A DNA stretch of 64,000 nt, taken from the NCBI RefSeq assembly GCF_022539505.1, contig NC_061512.1, positions 247,830,510 through 247,894,509 of the forward strand, read 5' to 3'. This stretch comes from Lolium rigidum (lineage: Eukaryota; Streptophyta; Magnoliopsida; Poales; Poaceae). The notes beneath the pieces were generated by a model. That model was not told the origin of the DNA, did not search any database, and saw nothing but the letters and a program-made list of their open reading frames with translations. Made by a program: the position numbers and the translations under genes. Positions 1 to 12,002 of the stretch are shown piece by piece. The first letter of the stretch is position 1, and each line of letters opens with the position of its first letter.

Positions 1-1053
1 TTCCTTGGTGGTTTCTTCCGGACTTTTCTAGAACCTTCTAGAACCTTCCATAGAACCTTCCGCGACATTTTATTCACATAAAATGACATCCTATATATGA
101 ATCTTATTCTCCGGACCATTCCGGGACTCCTCGTGATGTCCGGGATCACATCCGGGACTCCGAACAAATATTCCAACTTCATTCCATATTCAAGAACTAC
201 CATTTCAACATCCAACTTTAAGTGTGTCACCCTACGGTTCGAGAACTATGCGGACATGGTTGAGTACTCACTCCGACCAATAACCAATAGCGGGATCTGG
301 AGATCCATAATGGCTCCCACATATTCAACGATGACTTTAGTGATCGAATGAACCATTCACATACATTACCAATTCCCTTTGTCTCGCGATATTTTACTTG
401 TCCGAGGTTTGATCTTCGGTATCACTCTATACCTTGTTCAACCTCGTCTCCGACAAGTACTCTTTTACTCGTACCGTGGTATGTGGTCTCTTATGAACTC
501 ATTCATATGCTTGCAAGACATTAGACGACATTCCACCGAGAGGGCCCAGAGTATATCTATCCGTCATCGGGATGGACAAATCCCACTATTGATCCATATG
601 CCTCAACTCATACTTTCCGGATACTTAATCCCACCTTTATAGCCACCCATTTACGCGGTGGTGTTTGGTGTAATCAAAGTACCTTTCCGGTATAAGTGAT
701 TTACATGATCTCATGGTCATAAGGACTAGGTAACTATGTATCGAAAGCTTATAGCAAATAACTTAATGACGAGATCTTATGCTACGCTTAATTGGGTGTG
801 TCCATTACATCATTCATATAATGATATAACCTTGTTATTAATAACATCCAATGTTCATGATTATGAAACTAATCATCCATTAATCAACAAGCTAGTTTAA
901 GAGGCATACTAGGGACTTCTTGTTGTCTACATATCACACATGTACTAATGTTTCGGTTAATACAATTCTAGCATGATATATAAACATTTATCATAAACAT
1001 AAAGATATAAATAATAACCACTTTATTATTGCCTCTAGGGCATATCTCCTTGA
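1..1053 (-). repeat. 3' LTR (partial) of the copia element
   Basis: Bases 1-1053 match 7004-8056 without gaps. This is the U3-side part of the LTR in the element's own orientation; the rest lies left of the window. At the inner edge the minus strand reads ...GTGGGAGAC then TCAAGGAG, where the other copy has TGAAGGAG, so the terminal TG is changed to TC here. Short ORFs of 84 and 87 codons recur in both LTRs and are not considered genes. Confidence 0.93.
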
Positions 1054-1073
1054 GTCTCCCACTTGCACTAGAG

Positions 1074-2998
1074 TCAATAATCTAGATTACATAGTAATAT
1101 ACCTAACACCCATGGCATTCGGTGTTGGTCATGCTTTGCCCTAGGGAGAGCTTTAGTCAACGGATCTGCTACATTCGGATCGGTGTGTACTTTGCAAATC
1201 TTTACTTCTCCATCTTCGATGTACTCGCGAATCGAGTGGTAACGCAGCTTGATATGCTTCAGCCTCTTGTGTGACCTTGGTTCTTGTGCATTGGCGATGG
1301 CACCCATGTTATCACGATAAATGATTAATGGGTCCAATGCACTAGGAACCACACCGAGCTCTACAATGAACCTCTTCATCCATACCGCTTCGATGAAGCC
1401 TCGAAGCCGCTATGTACTCCGATTCCGTTGAAGACTTCGCCACCGTGCCTTGCTCGAGCTTGCCCGACTTACTTGCGGCACCATTCAATATAAACACGTA
1501 CCCAGATTGTGACTTAGAGTCATCAGGATCAGTGTTCCAACTTGCATCGGTGTAACCGTTTACAACGAGCTCTTGGTCACCTCCATAACAAAGAAACATA
1601 TCCTTAGTTCTTTTCAAGTACTTGAGGATATTCTTGACCGCTGTCCAGTGTTCCATTCCTGGATCACTTTGATATCTGCTAGTCAAACTAACAACATGTG
1701 CTATATCCGGTCTAGTACATAGCATGGCATACATGATAGATCCTACTGCCGAGGCATAGGGGATATTATTCATCCTTTCTCTTTCTTCTGCCGTAGCCGG
1801 TCCTTGAGTCTTACTCAATACCTTGCCTGGTAACATAGGTAAGAACCCTTTCTTACTTTCGTCCATTCTAAATTTCTTTAGAATCTTGTCCGGATATGTA
1901 CTCTGTGATAGCCCTATTAGGCGTCTTGATCTATCTCTATAAATCTTGATGCCTAATATATATGATGCTTCACCAAGGTCTTTCATTGAAAAACTATTAT
2001 TCAAATAACCCTTAACAGCTGCTTAATAGTTCTATATCATTCCCGATCAATAATATGTCATCTACATATAATATCGGGAATGCTACTGAGCTCCCACTCA
2101 CTTTCTTGTAAATACGAGGCCTCTCCATGACACTTGTATAAACCCGAAGTCTTTGATCACCTTATCAAAGCGTCGGTTCCAACTTCTTGATGCTTGCTTC
2201 GGTCCATAGATTGAACGCTGAAGTTTGCATACTTTGTCGGCATTTTTAGGATCGACAAAACCTTTGGGTTGTACCATATACAACTCTTCCTCAATGTCTC
2301 CATTAAGGAACGCCGTTTTGACATCCATACGCCAAATCTCATAATCGAAAAATGCAGCTATTGCTAACAAAATCCTCACAGATTTTAGCTTCGCTACCGG
2401 TGAGAAAGTCTCATCGTAGTCAACTCCTTGAATTTGTCGGAAACCCTTTGCGACAAGTCGAGCTTTATAGACGGTAATATTACCATCGGCATCTGTTTTT
2501 CTCTTGAAGATCCATTTATTCTCGACAGCCTTTCGGCTCTCGGGTAAGTCTACCAAAGTCCATACTTTGTTATCATACATGGATCCCATTTCGGATTTCA
2601 TGGCTTCTTGCCATTTGTTGGAATCCGGGCTCATCATCGCTTCTTCATACGTCGCGGGGTCCTCATCATTGTTATCCACAATCATGACATTTAGACAAGG
2701 ATCAAACCAATCGGGAGTGGTACGTTCCCTTGTCGATCTGCGAGGTTCGATGGTTTCCTCGTTCGAAGTTTCATGATCATTATCATTTGCTTCCTCTTGT
2801 TGCCGGTGTAGGCGGTACAGGTACAACTTCCGATCTTGCGCTACTCGATCAACGAGTATAGATTCATCAATCTCATCGAGTTCTACTTTTCTTCCGGTCA
2901 CTTCTTTAGTGAGAAATTCTTTCTCAAGAAAGGTTCCGTTCTTAGCAACAAAGATTTTGCCTTCGGATCTGTGATAGAAAGTGTACCCTATAGTTTCC
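1074..2998 (-). pseudogene. copia reverse transcriptase and RNase H region, frameshifted
   Basis: Three overlapping frames together give the copia RT-RNase H module. The RT part (about 2098-2660) has the block VYKARLVAKGF, then DYDETFSPVAK and the MDVKTAFLNGDIEEELYM block. The catalytic YVDD lies at 2057-2068, just past the first frame break. RNase H follows: YTDASWNTDPDDSKSQSGY (1342-2004 frame), the KSSTESEY motif, then after another shift the D of IYRDNMGAIANA and the terminal HIKLRYHSIRE. At least two frame breaks (near 2004-2098 and 1379) prevent a single polyprotein. The element presumably could not supply its own RT unless these are sequencing indels. Confidence 0.88.
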
Positions 2999-4141
2999 TT
3001 AGGGTATCCTATGAAGACGCATTTCTCCGCTTTGGGTTCTAGCTTGTCCGGTTGTAACCTTTTTACATAGGCTTCGCAACCCCAAACTTTCAGGAACGAC
3101 TGACTTAGGTTTCTTATTAAACCATAATTCATACGGTGTCGTTTCTACGGATTTTGATGGTGCTCTATTTAAAGTGAATGCGGCTGTCTCTAATGCATAA
3201 CTCCAAAAAGATAACGGCAAATCGGTAAGAGACATCATAGAACGAACCATATCTAAGAGAGTTCGATTACGACGTTCGGACACACCGTTTCGTTGTGGTG
3301 TTCCCGGCGGTGTCAATTGTGAAAGTATTCCGCATTTCTTTAAATGCATGCCAAACTCATAACTCAGATATTCACCTCCACGATCGGATCGTAGAAATTT
3401 AATCTTCTTGTTACGTTGATTTTCTACTTCACTTTGGAATTCCTTAAACTTCTCGAAAGTTTCGGATTTATGTTTCATGAAATAGATATACCCATATCTA
3501 CTCAGATCATCTGTGAAGGTTAGAACATAACGATAACCACCGCGCGATGCTACGCTCATTGGTCCGCACACATCGGTATGTATGATTTCCAATAAGTCGG
3601 TAGCTCGCTCCATCATACCAGAAAATGGAGTCTTAGTCATTTTTCCCATCGGACATGCTTCGCATCTATCAAGTGACTCAAAGTCAAGTGATTCTAGTAA
3701 TCCATCGGTATGGAGTTTCTTCATGCGTTTCACTCCAATATGACCAAGACGACGATTGCCACATATAAGTAGAATTATCATTCAATTTAATTCAGCTTAG
3801 CATCAATGTTATGTATATGCGTATCACTACTATCGAGATCTAACGAAATAAGCCATTCTTTTGTGGTGCTCGACCATAAAAGATATTATTCATAAAAATA
3901 GAACAACCATTATTCTCAGACTTGAATGAATAACCGTCTTGCATTAAACAAGATCCGGATATAATGTTCATGCTCAACGCAGGTACATAATAACAATTAT
4001 TTAGGCTTAAAACTAATCCCGAAGGTAGATGTAGAGGAAGTGTGCCGACTGCGATCACATTGACCTTGGATCCGTTTCCAACGCGCATCGTCACTTCATC
4101 CTTCAGCGAGTTGTCGTTTATTCTTTAGTTCCTGTTTCGAG
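2999..4141 (-). pseudogene. copia protease and integrase region, frameshifted
   Basis: The protease end (3840-4094) keeps the VPALSMNIIS block. The catalytic D-T/S-G site just upstream (about 4170) reads DTRFGC because of a one-base insertion. Integrase (2999-3781) starts in the zinc-binding segment (C-x2-C is visible as CEAC, preceded by HIGVKRMKKLH). It shows the D,D(35)E triad: D in HTDVCGP, D in LRSDRGGEY and E in SERRNRTLLDM. The frame then shifts near 3120 into the GKIFVAKNGTFLEKE stretch that links integrase to RT. Integrase is the best preserved domain of the element. Confidence 0.86.
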
Positions 4142-5073
4142 TTACAAATATGAGCAACCGAACCGAGTATCAAATACCCAGGTACTAGAACGAGAACCAG
4201 TGAAATGAACATCTATAACATGTATATCATATATACCTTCTTTCTTCTTCTTGACAAGGCCGCTCTTCGGATCAGCCGGATACTTGGAGCAATTACGCTT
4301 CCGGTGTCCCTTCTCCTTGCGGTAATAGCACTCAGCATCGGGCTTAGGGCCGTTCTTAGGTTTCACGGGAGGCGTGGCAGCTTTCTTGCCACCCTTCTTG
4401 AATTTTCCCTTAGACTTGCCCTGTTTCTTGAAGCCGGTGGTCTTGTTGACCATCAACACTTGGTGCTCTTTCTTGATCTCAATCTCAGCAGCTTTTAGCA
4501 TGCCAAAGAGTTCGAGTAACTCCTTGTTCATGTTACGCATATTGTAGTTCATCACAAAGTTCTTGTAACTTGGTGGCGGTGATTGAAGGACACGATTAAT
4601 CCCCGATCTGTTAGGAATCACTATTCCCAAGTCACCGAGTTTCTTCGCATGCCCGGTCATGGCGAGCATGTGCTCACTAACGGAGCTGCCTTCTTCCATC
4701 ATACGAGCTGAAAAATTGTTTCGATGCTTCATAGCATTCCACGGCCGCATGAGTCTCAAAAATAGTCTTCAACTCTTTCATCAACTCATGAGGATCGTGG
4801 TGCTCAAAACGTTTTTGAAGATCGGATTCCAGATCGCATAAGATGGCACACTCGAACTTGAGAGTACCGAGTTTTCCGAGTCGCGTAAACAGCTTTTACT
4901 TCATCGGTTTCGGTTTGCAGGAGGGTCACCTAGCGGTGCATCAAGCACATATTGCAGATTTCCGCCGGAGAGGAAGATCCTCACATGACGGAACCGGTCG
5001 GTGAAGTTGCTACCGTTGCTCTTAAGCTTTTCTTTCTCTAGGAAGCTGGTTAAAATTGATTGGGGACGCCATC
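4142..5073 (-). pseudogene. copia gag, frameshifted, zinc knuckle damaged
   Basis: The likely start is the ATG complementary to 5071-5073, opening MASPINF. Reading on requires several frame changes: near 5055, near 4915 after DAPLGDPPAN, near 4850 and near 4700. The corrected segments give the copia gag core (capsid-like region of UBN2/Retrotran_gag_2 type). The last open stretch, 4142-4759, is rich in lysine and glycine. Its CCHC zinc knuckle is imperfect: C-YY-R-KEKG-H-RKRN-C, so the second cysteine is arginine. An intact knuckle would package RNA; this one probably could not. Confidence 0.82.
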
Positions 5074-6257
5074 TCTACAACATATATTTGCAATAGTTTA
5101 GACTAAGTTTATGACAAATTGAGTTCAAATTTTAATTCTACATAATTAAAAATCTAGATGAACTCCCACTCAAAACAATATCCCTCGCTTTGTCTTAGTG
5201 ATCACACGAACCAAATCCACCGCACCAAAACCCGATCATCACGAGAAAAGGTGTGATTTCTTTGGCGAACACTCAAAGTGTTCATCATATCAACCATATG
5301 ATTCATGCTCTACCTTTCGGTATCATGTGTTCCGAGACCATGTACGTACATGCTAGGCTCGTCAAGGCCACCTTAGTATCCGCATGTGCAAAACTGTCTT
5401 GCACCCGTTTGTATGTACTTATTGAATCTATCACACCCGATCATCACGAGATGCTTCGAAACGACAAGACTTGATAACGGTGCTACTAAGGATGAACACT
5501 TTATTATCTTGAGATTTTAGTGAGGGATCATCTTATAATGCTACCGTCGCGATCTAAGCAAAATAAGATGCATAAAAGGATTAACATCACATGCAGTTCA
5601 TATGTGATATGATATGGCCCTTTTGTCTTTGCGCCTTTGATCTTCATCTCCAAAGCACGGACATGATCTCCATCATCTTCGGGCATGATCTCCATCATCG
5701 TCGGCGAAGCACCAAGGTCAATGGCGCCGTCTTCATGATTGTCCTCCATGTAGCAACTATTACAACTACTTTGAAATACTACTCAACATGAAATTTAAAG
5801 ACAACCATAAGGCTCCTGCCGGTTGCCACAATACAATAATGATCATCTCATACATATTCATCATCACATTATGGCCATATCACATCACCAAACCCTGCAA
5901 AAACAAGTTAGACGCTCTCTAATTTGGTTTGCATATTTTACGTGGTTTAGGGTTTTACGATATAGATCTAATCTACCTACGAACATGAACCACAACGTTG
6001 ATACTAATGTTGTCTATAGAAGAGTAAATTGAATCTTTACTATAGTAGGAGAGACAGACACCCGCAAAGCCTCTTATGCAATACAAGTTGCATGTCGAAC
6101 GAGGAACAAGTCTCATGAACGCGGTCATGTAAAGTTAGTCCGAGCCGCTTCATCCCACTATGCCATAAAGATGCAAAGTACTCAACTAAAGATAACAAGA
6201 GCATCAACGCCCACAAACCATTGTGTTCTACTCGTGCAACCATCTATGCATAGACAC
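5074..6257 (-). other. untranslated leader of the copia element
   Basis: About 1.2 kb lie between the primer binding site and the gag start. No convincing coding frame is present on either strand. A long leader between PBS and gag is usual for Angela/BARE-type elements, where it holds dimerisation and packaging signals. Confidence 0.6.
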
Positions 6258-6270
6258 GGCTCCGATACCA
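6258..6270 (-). other. primer binding site (initiator tRNA-Met type)
   Basis: The minus strand reads TGGTATCGGAGCC. This is one base away from the standard copia PBS TGGTATCAGAGCC, which pairs with the 3' end of initiator methionine tRNA. It lies two bases inside the 5' LTR boundary. Confidence 0.85.
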
Positions 6271-6272
6271 CT

Positions 6273-8056
6273 TGTAGGATAACGTAGCATAGAAAACAAA
6301 AATTTTCCTACCGCGAACACGCAATCCAAGCCAAGATGCAATCTAGAAGACGGTAGCAACGAGGGGGTATCGAGTCTCACCCTTGAAGAGATTCCAAAGC
6401 CTACAAGATGAGGCTCTTGTTGCTGCGGTAGACGTTCACTTGCCGCTTGCAAAGCGCGTAGAAGATCTTGATCACGATCGGTTCCGGCGCCACGAACGGG
6501 CAGCACCTCCGTACTCGGTCACACGTTCGGTTGTTGATGAAGACGACGTCCACCTCCCCGTTCCAGCGGGCAGCGGAAGTAGTAGCTCCTCTTGAATCCG
6601 ACGAGCACGACGGCGTGGTGTCGGTGGTGGTGGAGAAGTCCGGCGGAGCTTCGCTAAGCGTGCGGGAAGTGGAGGAGCGAGGCGGCTAGGGTTTGGGGAG
6701 AGGGGCGCCGGCCACTATAGGGGTGCGGCCACCTTGGTGGTGTTTGAGGTGGCCGGCCCCCTCCCCTTGTCCCTCATTATATAGGTGGAACCCCAAGAGG
6801 TGGTGTCCAAGTCTTCGAATAAGACCCGAACCAAATCCTTCCATAGGAGGGGGTAATCCTAGCCCAACTAGGACTCCCACCCAAAGGTGGGATTCCCACC
6901 TCCCATGTGGGGGGTGGCCGGCCCCTAAGGGGAGTCCACTTGGGACTCCTCCCCCACTAGGGTTGGCCGGCCATGGGGGGTGGAGTCCCTTGTGGACTCC
7001 ACCTTCCTTGGTGGTTTCTTCCGGACTTTTCTAGAACCTTCTAGAACCTTCCATAGAACCTTCCGCGACATTTTATTCACATAAAATGACATCCTATATA
7101 TGAATCTTATTCTCCGGACCATTCCGGGACTCCTCGTGATGTCCGGGATCACATCCGGGACTCCGAACAAATATTCCAACTTCATTCCATATTCAAGAAC
7201 TACCATTTCAACATCCAACTTTAAGTGTGTCACCCTACGGTTCGAGAACTATGCGGACATGGTTGAGTACTCACTCCGACCAATAACCAATAGCGGGATC
7301 CGGAGATCCATAATGGCTCCCACATATTCAACGATGACTTTAGTGATCGAATGAACCATTCACATACATTACCAATTCCCTTTGTCTCGCGATATTTTAC
7401 TTGTCCGAGGTTTGATCTTCGGTATCACTCTATACCTTGTTCAACCTCGTCTCCGACAAGTACTCTTTTACTCGTACCGTGGTATGTGGTCTCTTATGAA
7501 CTCATTCATATGCTTGCAAGACATTAGACGACATTCCACCGAGAGGGCCCAGAGTATATCTATCCGTCATCGGGATGGACAAATCCCACTATTGATCCAT
7601 ATGCCTCAACTCATACTTTCCGGATACTTAATCCCACCTTTATAGCCACCCATTTACGCAGTGGTGTTTGGTGTAATCAAAGTACCTTTCCGGTATAAGT
7701 GATTTACATGATCTCATGGTCATAAGGACTAGGTAACTATGTATCGAAAGCTTATAGCAAATAACTTAATGACGAGATCTTATGCTACGCTTAATTGGGT
7801 GTGTCCATTACATCATTCATATAATGATATAACCTTGTTATTAATAACATCCAATGTTCATGATTATGAAACTAATCATCCATTAATCAACAAGCTAGTT
7901 TAAGAGGCATACTAGGGACTTCTTGTTGTCTACATATCACACATGTACTAATGTTTCGGTTAATACAATTCTAGCATGATATATAAACATTTATCATAAA
8001 CATAAAGATATAAATAATAACCACTTTATTATTGCCTCTAGGGCATATCTCCTTCA
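6273..8056 (-). repeat. 5' LTR of the copia element, complete
   Basis: The 1784-bp LTR is bounded on the plus strand by TG at 6273 and CA at 8056. The part 7004-8056 is duplicated at 1-1053. The U5-side half (6600-7000) is GC-rich, with repeated GGAGTCC/GGACTCC and GGCCGGCC words. Confidence 0.92.
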
Positions 8057-9216
8057 CTTTTTGCATTGGTGATGTCTTTGATATCTTATTGGTGTAGTCA
8101 CTGGTGTAATTGTTATCTTTGCGATATTAATATATATTTTTTATTGAAAAAAGGTAATATATAATAATGCATTAATATATGAGTGACTATAAATGTTACT
8201 TCATCTCCATAGAAGAGTAATAATCTCCTTATAAGTGTTGGTTCCTTGTGATAGCCCAATGAACAATAAAAGAATATGATGCCGAATATCTGGCATCCGA
8301 GACCAGCTGATATTTATTTTGTACTCGCTCGGCTCTATTTTTGGCTTCAACCTGATTGTTAGCTAGGTTCGAGCTGAGTCGAGTTTGAAATTTGAGCCAA
8401 ATTTAACCTAATTTTACATTAAAACCTTTTAGAATATTAAAATGTCTAGGCAAACTAGGCCCAAAATATACGGGATAAGATCAAGGAGTATGGCTTGAGT
8501 TTTTCTGAAATTTATACAAATGTTATGCAAATACTCTAGTTTTTTTTAGACAGACATATCTTATAATAACATTATTCTAAACATTTAAATGGATGGGCAT
8601 ATTGGCTCAAAATTTCCCGAATTGATCGGGAAATATCGGTTGAATTTTTATAGTTCTTGTACATTTTTTTTGTTTTATAAACTTTGTGGTGAATTTGGCC
8701 AAAACCCAACATAGCTTGTCAAACTTTTTTATAATGTCTACAGAAATTATGGCTCAAAATTTCTTTGATTGATCAAGGTAGAAACTTGGATTTAATATAA
8801 AAAAAATTGTTTCATGGTACCTCTCCGTGAGAAAGAGAGAAGCGAATGAGCTCAACTCAGCTCGAGTGGCCTAACAAACTAAACGGAGGAAAATCTAACC
8901 CACACCGAGGGTGCAATCATCGACACCTGACATATGAGTGGGGTTCTAGTTTTCACATAGTTTTCAAGGTTTTGTTTTGTACAACTTACCTCTAGACTAC
9001 AATAGTATATAGGCATATAGCTGAAAACCCTTAGTCACAATTTCCTTTGTTTTCAATGAAAGCATTTTGTTGACTATCTATAAAAGTAGCAACACAGCCA
9101 AATCATGAATCGCAGACTAGGAAGCTTGCCCGAGTATAGCGCAAACGAAATCGAGTGCATATCAGTGGAAATTATCGACCGAGTTGATTCCTCCTTTAGA
9201 GAGTTTATGCAGATCT
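8057..9216. other. intergenic, no gene seen
   Basis: AT-rich DNA with no supported coding region. A TATA-like CTATAAAAG at about 9077 precedes an ATG at 9105, but the 61-codon frame it opens has no recognisable product. The segment is simply the 3' flank of F-box gene A. Confidence 0.5.
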
Positions 9217-10566
9217 TTAAGAGGCGGGCATGCCCAAGTATAGCGAAAAAGGAGCTGGAGACACAGTTGGGACATAGGCAAACGTGGTAATAGCTTGCCG
9301 TTGAGGCGGGAGTCGTACTGTTACGGGAAGATCAACCTCACTGGAATCCTGGCAGAAACGGTGAACGGGAAAGAACCGGTACTTCTCCGTGTCCGTGAGG
9401 TCCTCCTCCTCGCAGCCAATCTCAATCGACGGCTTTGAATCCCGTTTCCACTGGTAGTCAATATCGAGAGTCGACTCGCTGCTCTTTAAGATGGCATGAG
9501 CGTGAAGATCCCCTTCCTTTGGCTGCCGAAGCAGCAGGTGCCCCCGTTGCAGGGCGCGCCGCCCCCAGAGGCATTGTCCAGTGGAGTGCGTGACGCAGTA
9601 GACCTCGTGCGGCACGGCGTCGACGTGTTTCCACCAGCTGCATCCGTCCTCCAAGTTCACCTCGCCAAACCACCTGATTCCGATCATGTGCAGCAGGTAC
9701 AACTTTGGGGAATACTCGCAGGATATGACGCCATCGACGAGCCGGCGAAATCTGGAAGTGACCTTCTCCGTCGCCAAATCGAAGCGCACGTTCCTGTACA
9801 CATCCCCGTGGTGCTCCGTCGCGCGATGCACCGCGTACCAGTAAACGGTGGCTCCGTCGTTGCACGCTGGCGCGCCGTAGAGCACGCCGTGCCGCTCACC
9901 GCGGATGCGCACCGTCCTCCAATCCGTGTCCGCCCCGACCGTCAACAGCTGTAGCTCTTGCTGCACCATGCTCAGTCTTGTGCTCGGACGAAAGAAGTAC
10001 CCATCGTAGTTAACCTTCCCTTCGAAAGCACCGTGGACAATCTTGTATCGCCTCGCCCTGGCGTCGAAGCCGAAGCAGTACGCCGCAGTACTACACGTTT
10101 TGGCGTTGGCCGTCGGCGGCAGAGGGAGGGAGATCGACTCGCCGGTGAATGGCTCCACGACCTTGATGACACCGTGCGCGGAGTCGCGGAAGCAAAGCAG
10201 GCCCCTGCACGTGCCAATCATCTCCGCGGACTGATCGACAGTGAACCTGGCCGTGACCCTCCATTGCTCGTCGAAGAGGAAGCCGCCACCGTTGAGCGAC
10301 TCGTGGGCACCGTCGGCCGGTCTGCTTCCGGGATAGAACACGATGGTGTGGGTCGGTGCGCGCGGCCCGTGGACCTGGTGCGTGTCGATGAAGCTCGGAT
10401 CGGAGATGATGTCGCGCCACTCCTTGCATACACGGCGGCAGCGGCGGAGGTCGCTGGCCGGGAGGCAGAGGAGGATGACAGCGACGACGTCTGACGGGAG
10501 CTGCGCGATGCTGGCGGCATCGGCATCGGCATCGGTGGTCGTTTTCTGCTTCTTGGAACCCTGCAT
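9217..10566 (-). CDS. F-box protein A (449 aa)
   Basis: An intact single-exon frame encoding a 449-residue F-box protein. The N-terminus is basic (MQGSKKQK). The F-box lies at about residues 20-60: LPSDVVAVILLCLPASDLRRC followed by RVCKEWRDIISDP. This is the helix set that binds SKP1, so the protein should act as substrate receptor of an SCF E3 ubiquitin ligase. The rest is a beta-rich F-box-associated region with family blocks FLFDEQWR, GTCRGLLCF, EPFTGES, YCFGFDARARRYKIVHG, IGIRWFGE, ALQRGHLLL and a terminal FAYVPTVSP. The start is fixed by alignment with gene C, which has the same SKKQKT opening. The gene stands head-to-head with gene B, 216 bp apart. The substrate is unknown. Confidence 0.88.
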   Translation of the reverse strand: MQGSKKQKTTTDADADAASIAQLPSDVVAVILLCLPASDLRRCRRVCKEWRDIISDPSFIDTHQVHGPRAPTHTIVFYPGSRPADGAHESLNGGGFLFDEQWRVTARFTVDQSAEMIGTCRGLLCFRDSAHGVIKVVEPFTGESISLPLPPTANAKTCSTAAYCFGFDARARRYKIVHGAFEGKVNYDGYFFRPSTRLSMVQQELQLLTVGADTDWRTVRIRGERHGVLYGAPACNDGATVYWYAVHRATEHHGDVYRNVRFDLATEKVTSRFRRLVDGVISCEYSPKLYLLHMIGIRWFGEVNLEDGCSWWKHVDAVPHEVYCVTHSTGQCLWGRRALQRGHLLLRQPKEGDLHAHAILKSSESTLDIDYQWKRDSKPSIEIGCEEEDLTDTEKYRFFPVHRFCQDSSEVDLPVTVRLPPQRQAITTFAYVPTVSPAPFSLYLGMPAS

Positions 10567-10574
10567 CTAGTGAA

Positions 10575-10625
10575 CCTGAACCGATGGAGTGCCTGCCTGA
10601 TGCATTGCTGAGAATATGTATGCGT
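10575..10625 (-). promoter_or_regulatory. conserved 5' flank shared by F-box genes A and C
   Basis: Just upstream of gene A's ATG there is a block containing CTGAACCGATGGAGTGCCTGC and GAATATGTATGCGT. The same words in the same order lie at 15244-15287, upstream of gene C; they differ mainly by a 5-base insertion. The block may be 5' UTR or promoter copied with the gene. Confidence 0.55.
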
Positions 10626-10782
10626 GAGAGAGACGGTTTCCAGTCAGAGTTATAGTCGGAATCGGCGCGGTATTGTAGCTGTAGGCTGTAGCTGGTTTTT
10701 AATATGGAAGCTTACGTTTAGCTTTCGCGGTGAACTCACGACTGCTGCAATGTCTAGTCGCGATTAGGTACAGAACCACGCG

Positions 10783-12002
10783 ATGGCAGTGGGTCCAATT
10801 GCTGCTACCGCCGCGCGACTCTCGGGAGACATCCTTGCCAGCATCCTGCTCCGCCTCCCGGCCAGCGACCTCCGCCGCTTCCGTCGCGTCTGCAAGGAGT
10901 GGCGCGACGTCATCACGGATCCAATTTTCATAGAAGCGCACCAGGTCCAAGGACCACGCGCCCCAAACCACACCATCGTGTACGTCTCCTCCTCGAAGCA
11001 GCACACCGGCCGTGGGTTCCTCTTCGACGAGCACTGGCTACTCACGGCGGCGTTCGCTGCCCGCAAGTCGGAGAATATGATAGGCACCTGCAACGGCCTG
11101 CTCTGCTTCCTAGATGTCGGCCAGAGCGCCATCACCGTCGCGGATCCCTTCACCGGCGAGTCGTTCGCGCTGCCCCTGCCTCCGACGGCGAGGCGGCGCG
11201 AGGTCGAGACATACTGCTTCGGCTGCGACACCAACTCGAGGCGACACAAGGTTATTCACCAGGGCGAGGGTTTGTACATTGCCGGGAAGAAAGTGCTGCT
11301 TCACGTGTACACGGTCGGGGGAGGCGAAGAGTGGAGAAGCTTGCAGGTCGCCGGCGTAAAGCCCGACAACTCCTGCGGTAGACCCATGTGCGCCGGCGGG
11401 GCAGTGTGCTGGTGTGTGACAGAGACGGACGGGCTGTGCAAGTTCGCTCGCTTCGATCTCGCCACTGAAGAGTTCACAACGCACTTTATTCAGAGGAGCC
11501 AACAAGTCGGCCTAATTGATTCAGACGCATGGGCGTTCCTGACGGGCGTTCCTGACGGCCGATACGTGGCTGGGAATGCTGAAAGCATTGTTCGTCCGAG
11601 AAGGCGACTGCTTGGTGTACAAGTACGCTTTCAAGCTACCACACTAGCTTATGCCGATCGTGTCATAAGCCCTGCAACGGGGGCACCTGCTATTGCAGGA
11701 CTATGTGGACGGTGGCTTGTACGCTCACCCCATTGAGCCGGACGGTCATGATCTAGGCTCTGCTACTGTTGAAGAAGGGCAACAAGGAAGAGAAGGAGGA
11801 GGAGGATGATGATCATGATGTTGATGAGCTGGCCAAGAACATTGACCTGATGACTGGCTGCAATACACAAAGGTTGTTCGTCTCCATCTTGTTTAACCAG
11901 GAGTCGTCAGCCGTAGAAACACGAGTCCCACACAAGAAAGCTAGAGTAAAGACGTTTGGCTACGCCCAGCCGGTGTCTCCTGCTCGCTTAGAGAATGTCT
12001 AA
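10783..12002 (+). pseudogene. F-box gene B, frameshifted in its 3' third
   Basis: The first 285 or so codons read cleanly. The F-box lies at residues 13-55 (LSGDILASILLRLPASDLRRF, then RVCKEWRDVITDP), followed by family blocks GFLFDEHWL, GTCNGLLCF, DPFTGES and YCFGCDTNSRRHKV. The open frame from 10783 stops at 11736, but family sequence continues in other frames. ALQRGHLLLQDYVDGGLYAHP is read in the next frame from 11669, and the terminal block (KTFGYAQPVSP) in the third frame, ending at 12002. Two frame changes are therefore needed. A 317-aa truncated F-box protein could still be made and would keep its SKP1-binding part. It is on the opposite strand to its three relatives. Confidence 0.75.

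Larger units (their letters stand above)
1..8056 (-). mobile_element. Ty1/copia LTR retrotransposon, Angela/BARE-like, cut by window start
   Basis: The element reads right to left: 5' LTR (6273-8056), primer binding site, long leader, gag, protease, integrase, reverse transcriptase, RNase H, polypurine tract, and a 3' LTR of which only 1053 bp lie in the window. The domain order, with integrase before RT, defines copia. The LTR start on the minus strand (TGAAGGAGATATGCCC) and an LTR of about 1.78 kb suit the grass Angela/BARE group. The 1053 overlapping LTR bases differ at only about three sites by eye (298, 657 and 1052), so the insertion looks recent. The right target duplication would start CTTTT at 8057; its left partner is outside the window. 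Confidence 0.93.

Noticed and set aside
97..642. Two short open frames repeated at 7100-7645
   Set aside because: They occur identically in both LTRs of the copia element because the LTRs are duplicates, and they have no resemblance to LTR-encoded proteins.
6258..6270. tRNA gene fragment
   Set aside because: The match to a tRNA 3' end is the primer binding site of the copia element; no cloverleaf is present. The same holds for 54701-54713.
9074..9290. Small gene at 9105 behind a TATA-like box
   Set aside because: The frame is 61 codons, overlaps the end of F-box gene A on the other strand and has no recognisable sequence.
9496..10494. Plus-strand open frames of 152 and 178 codons
   Set aside because: They are antisense shadows of F-box gene A with arginine/valine-rich translations and no recognisable domain.
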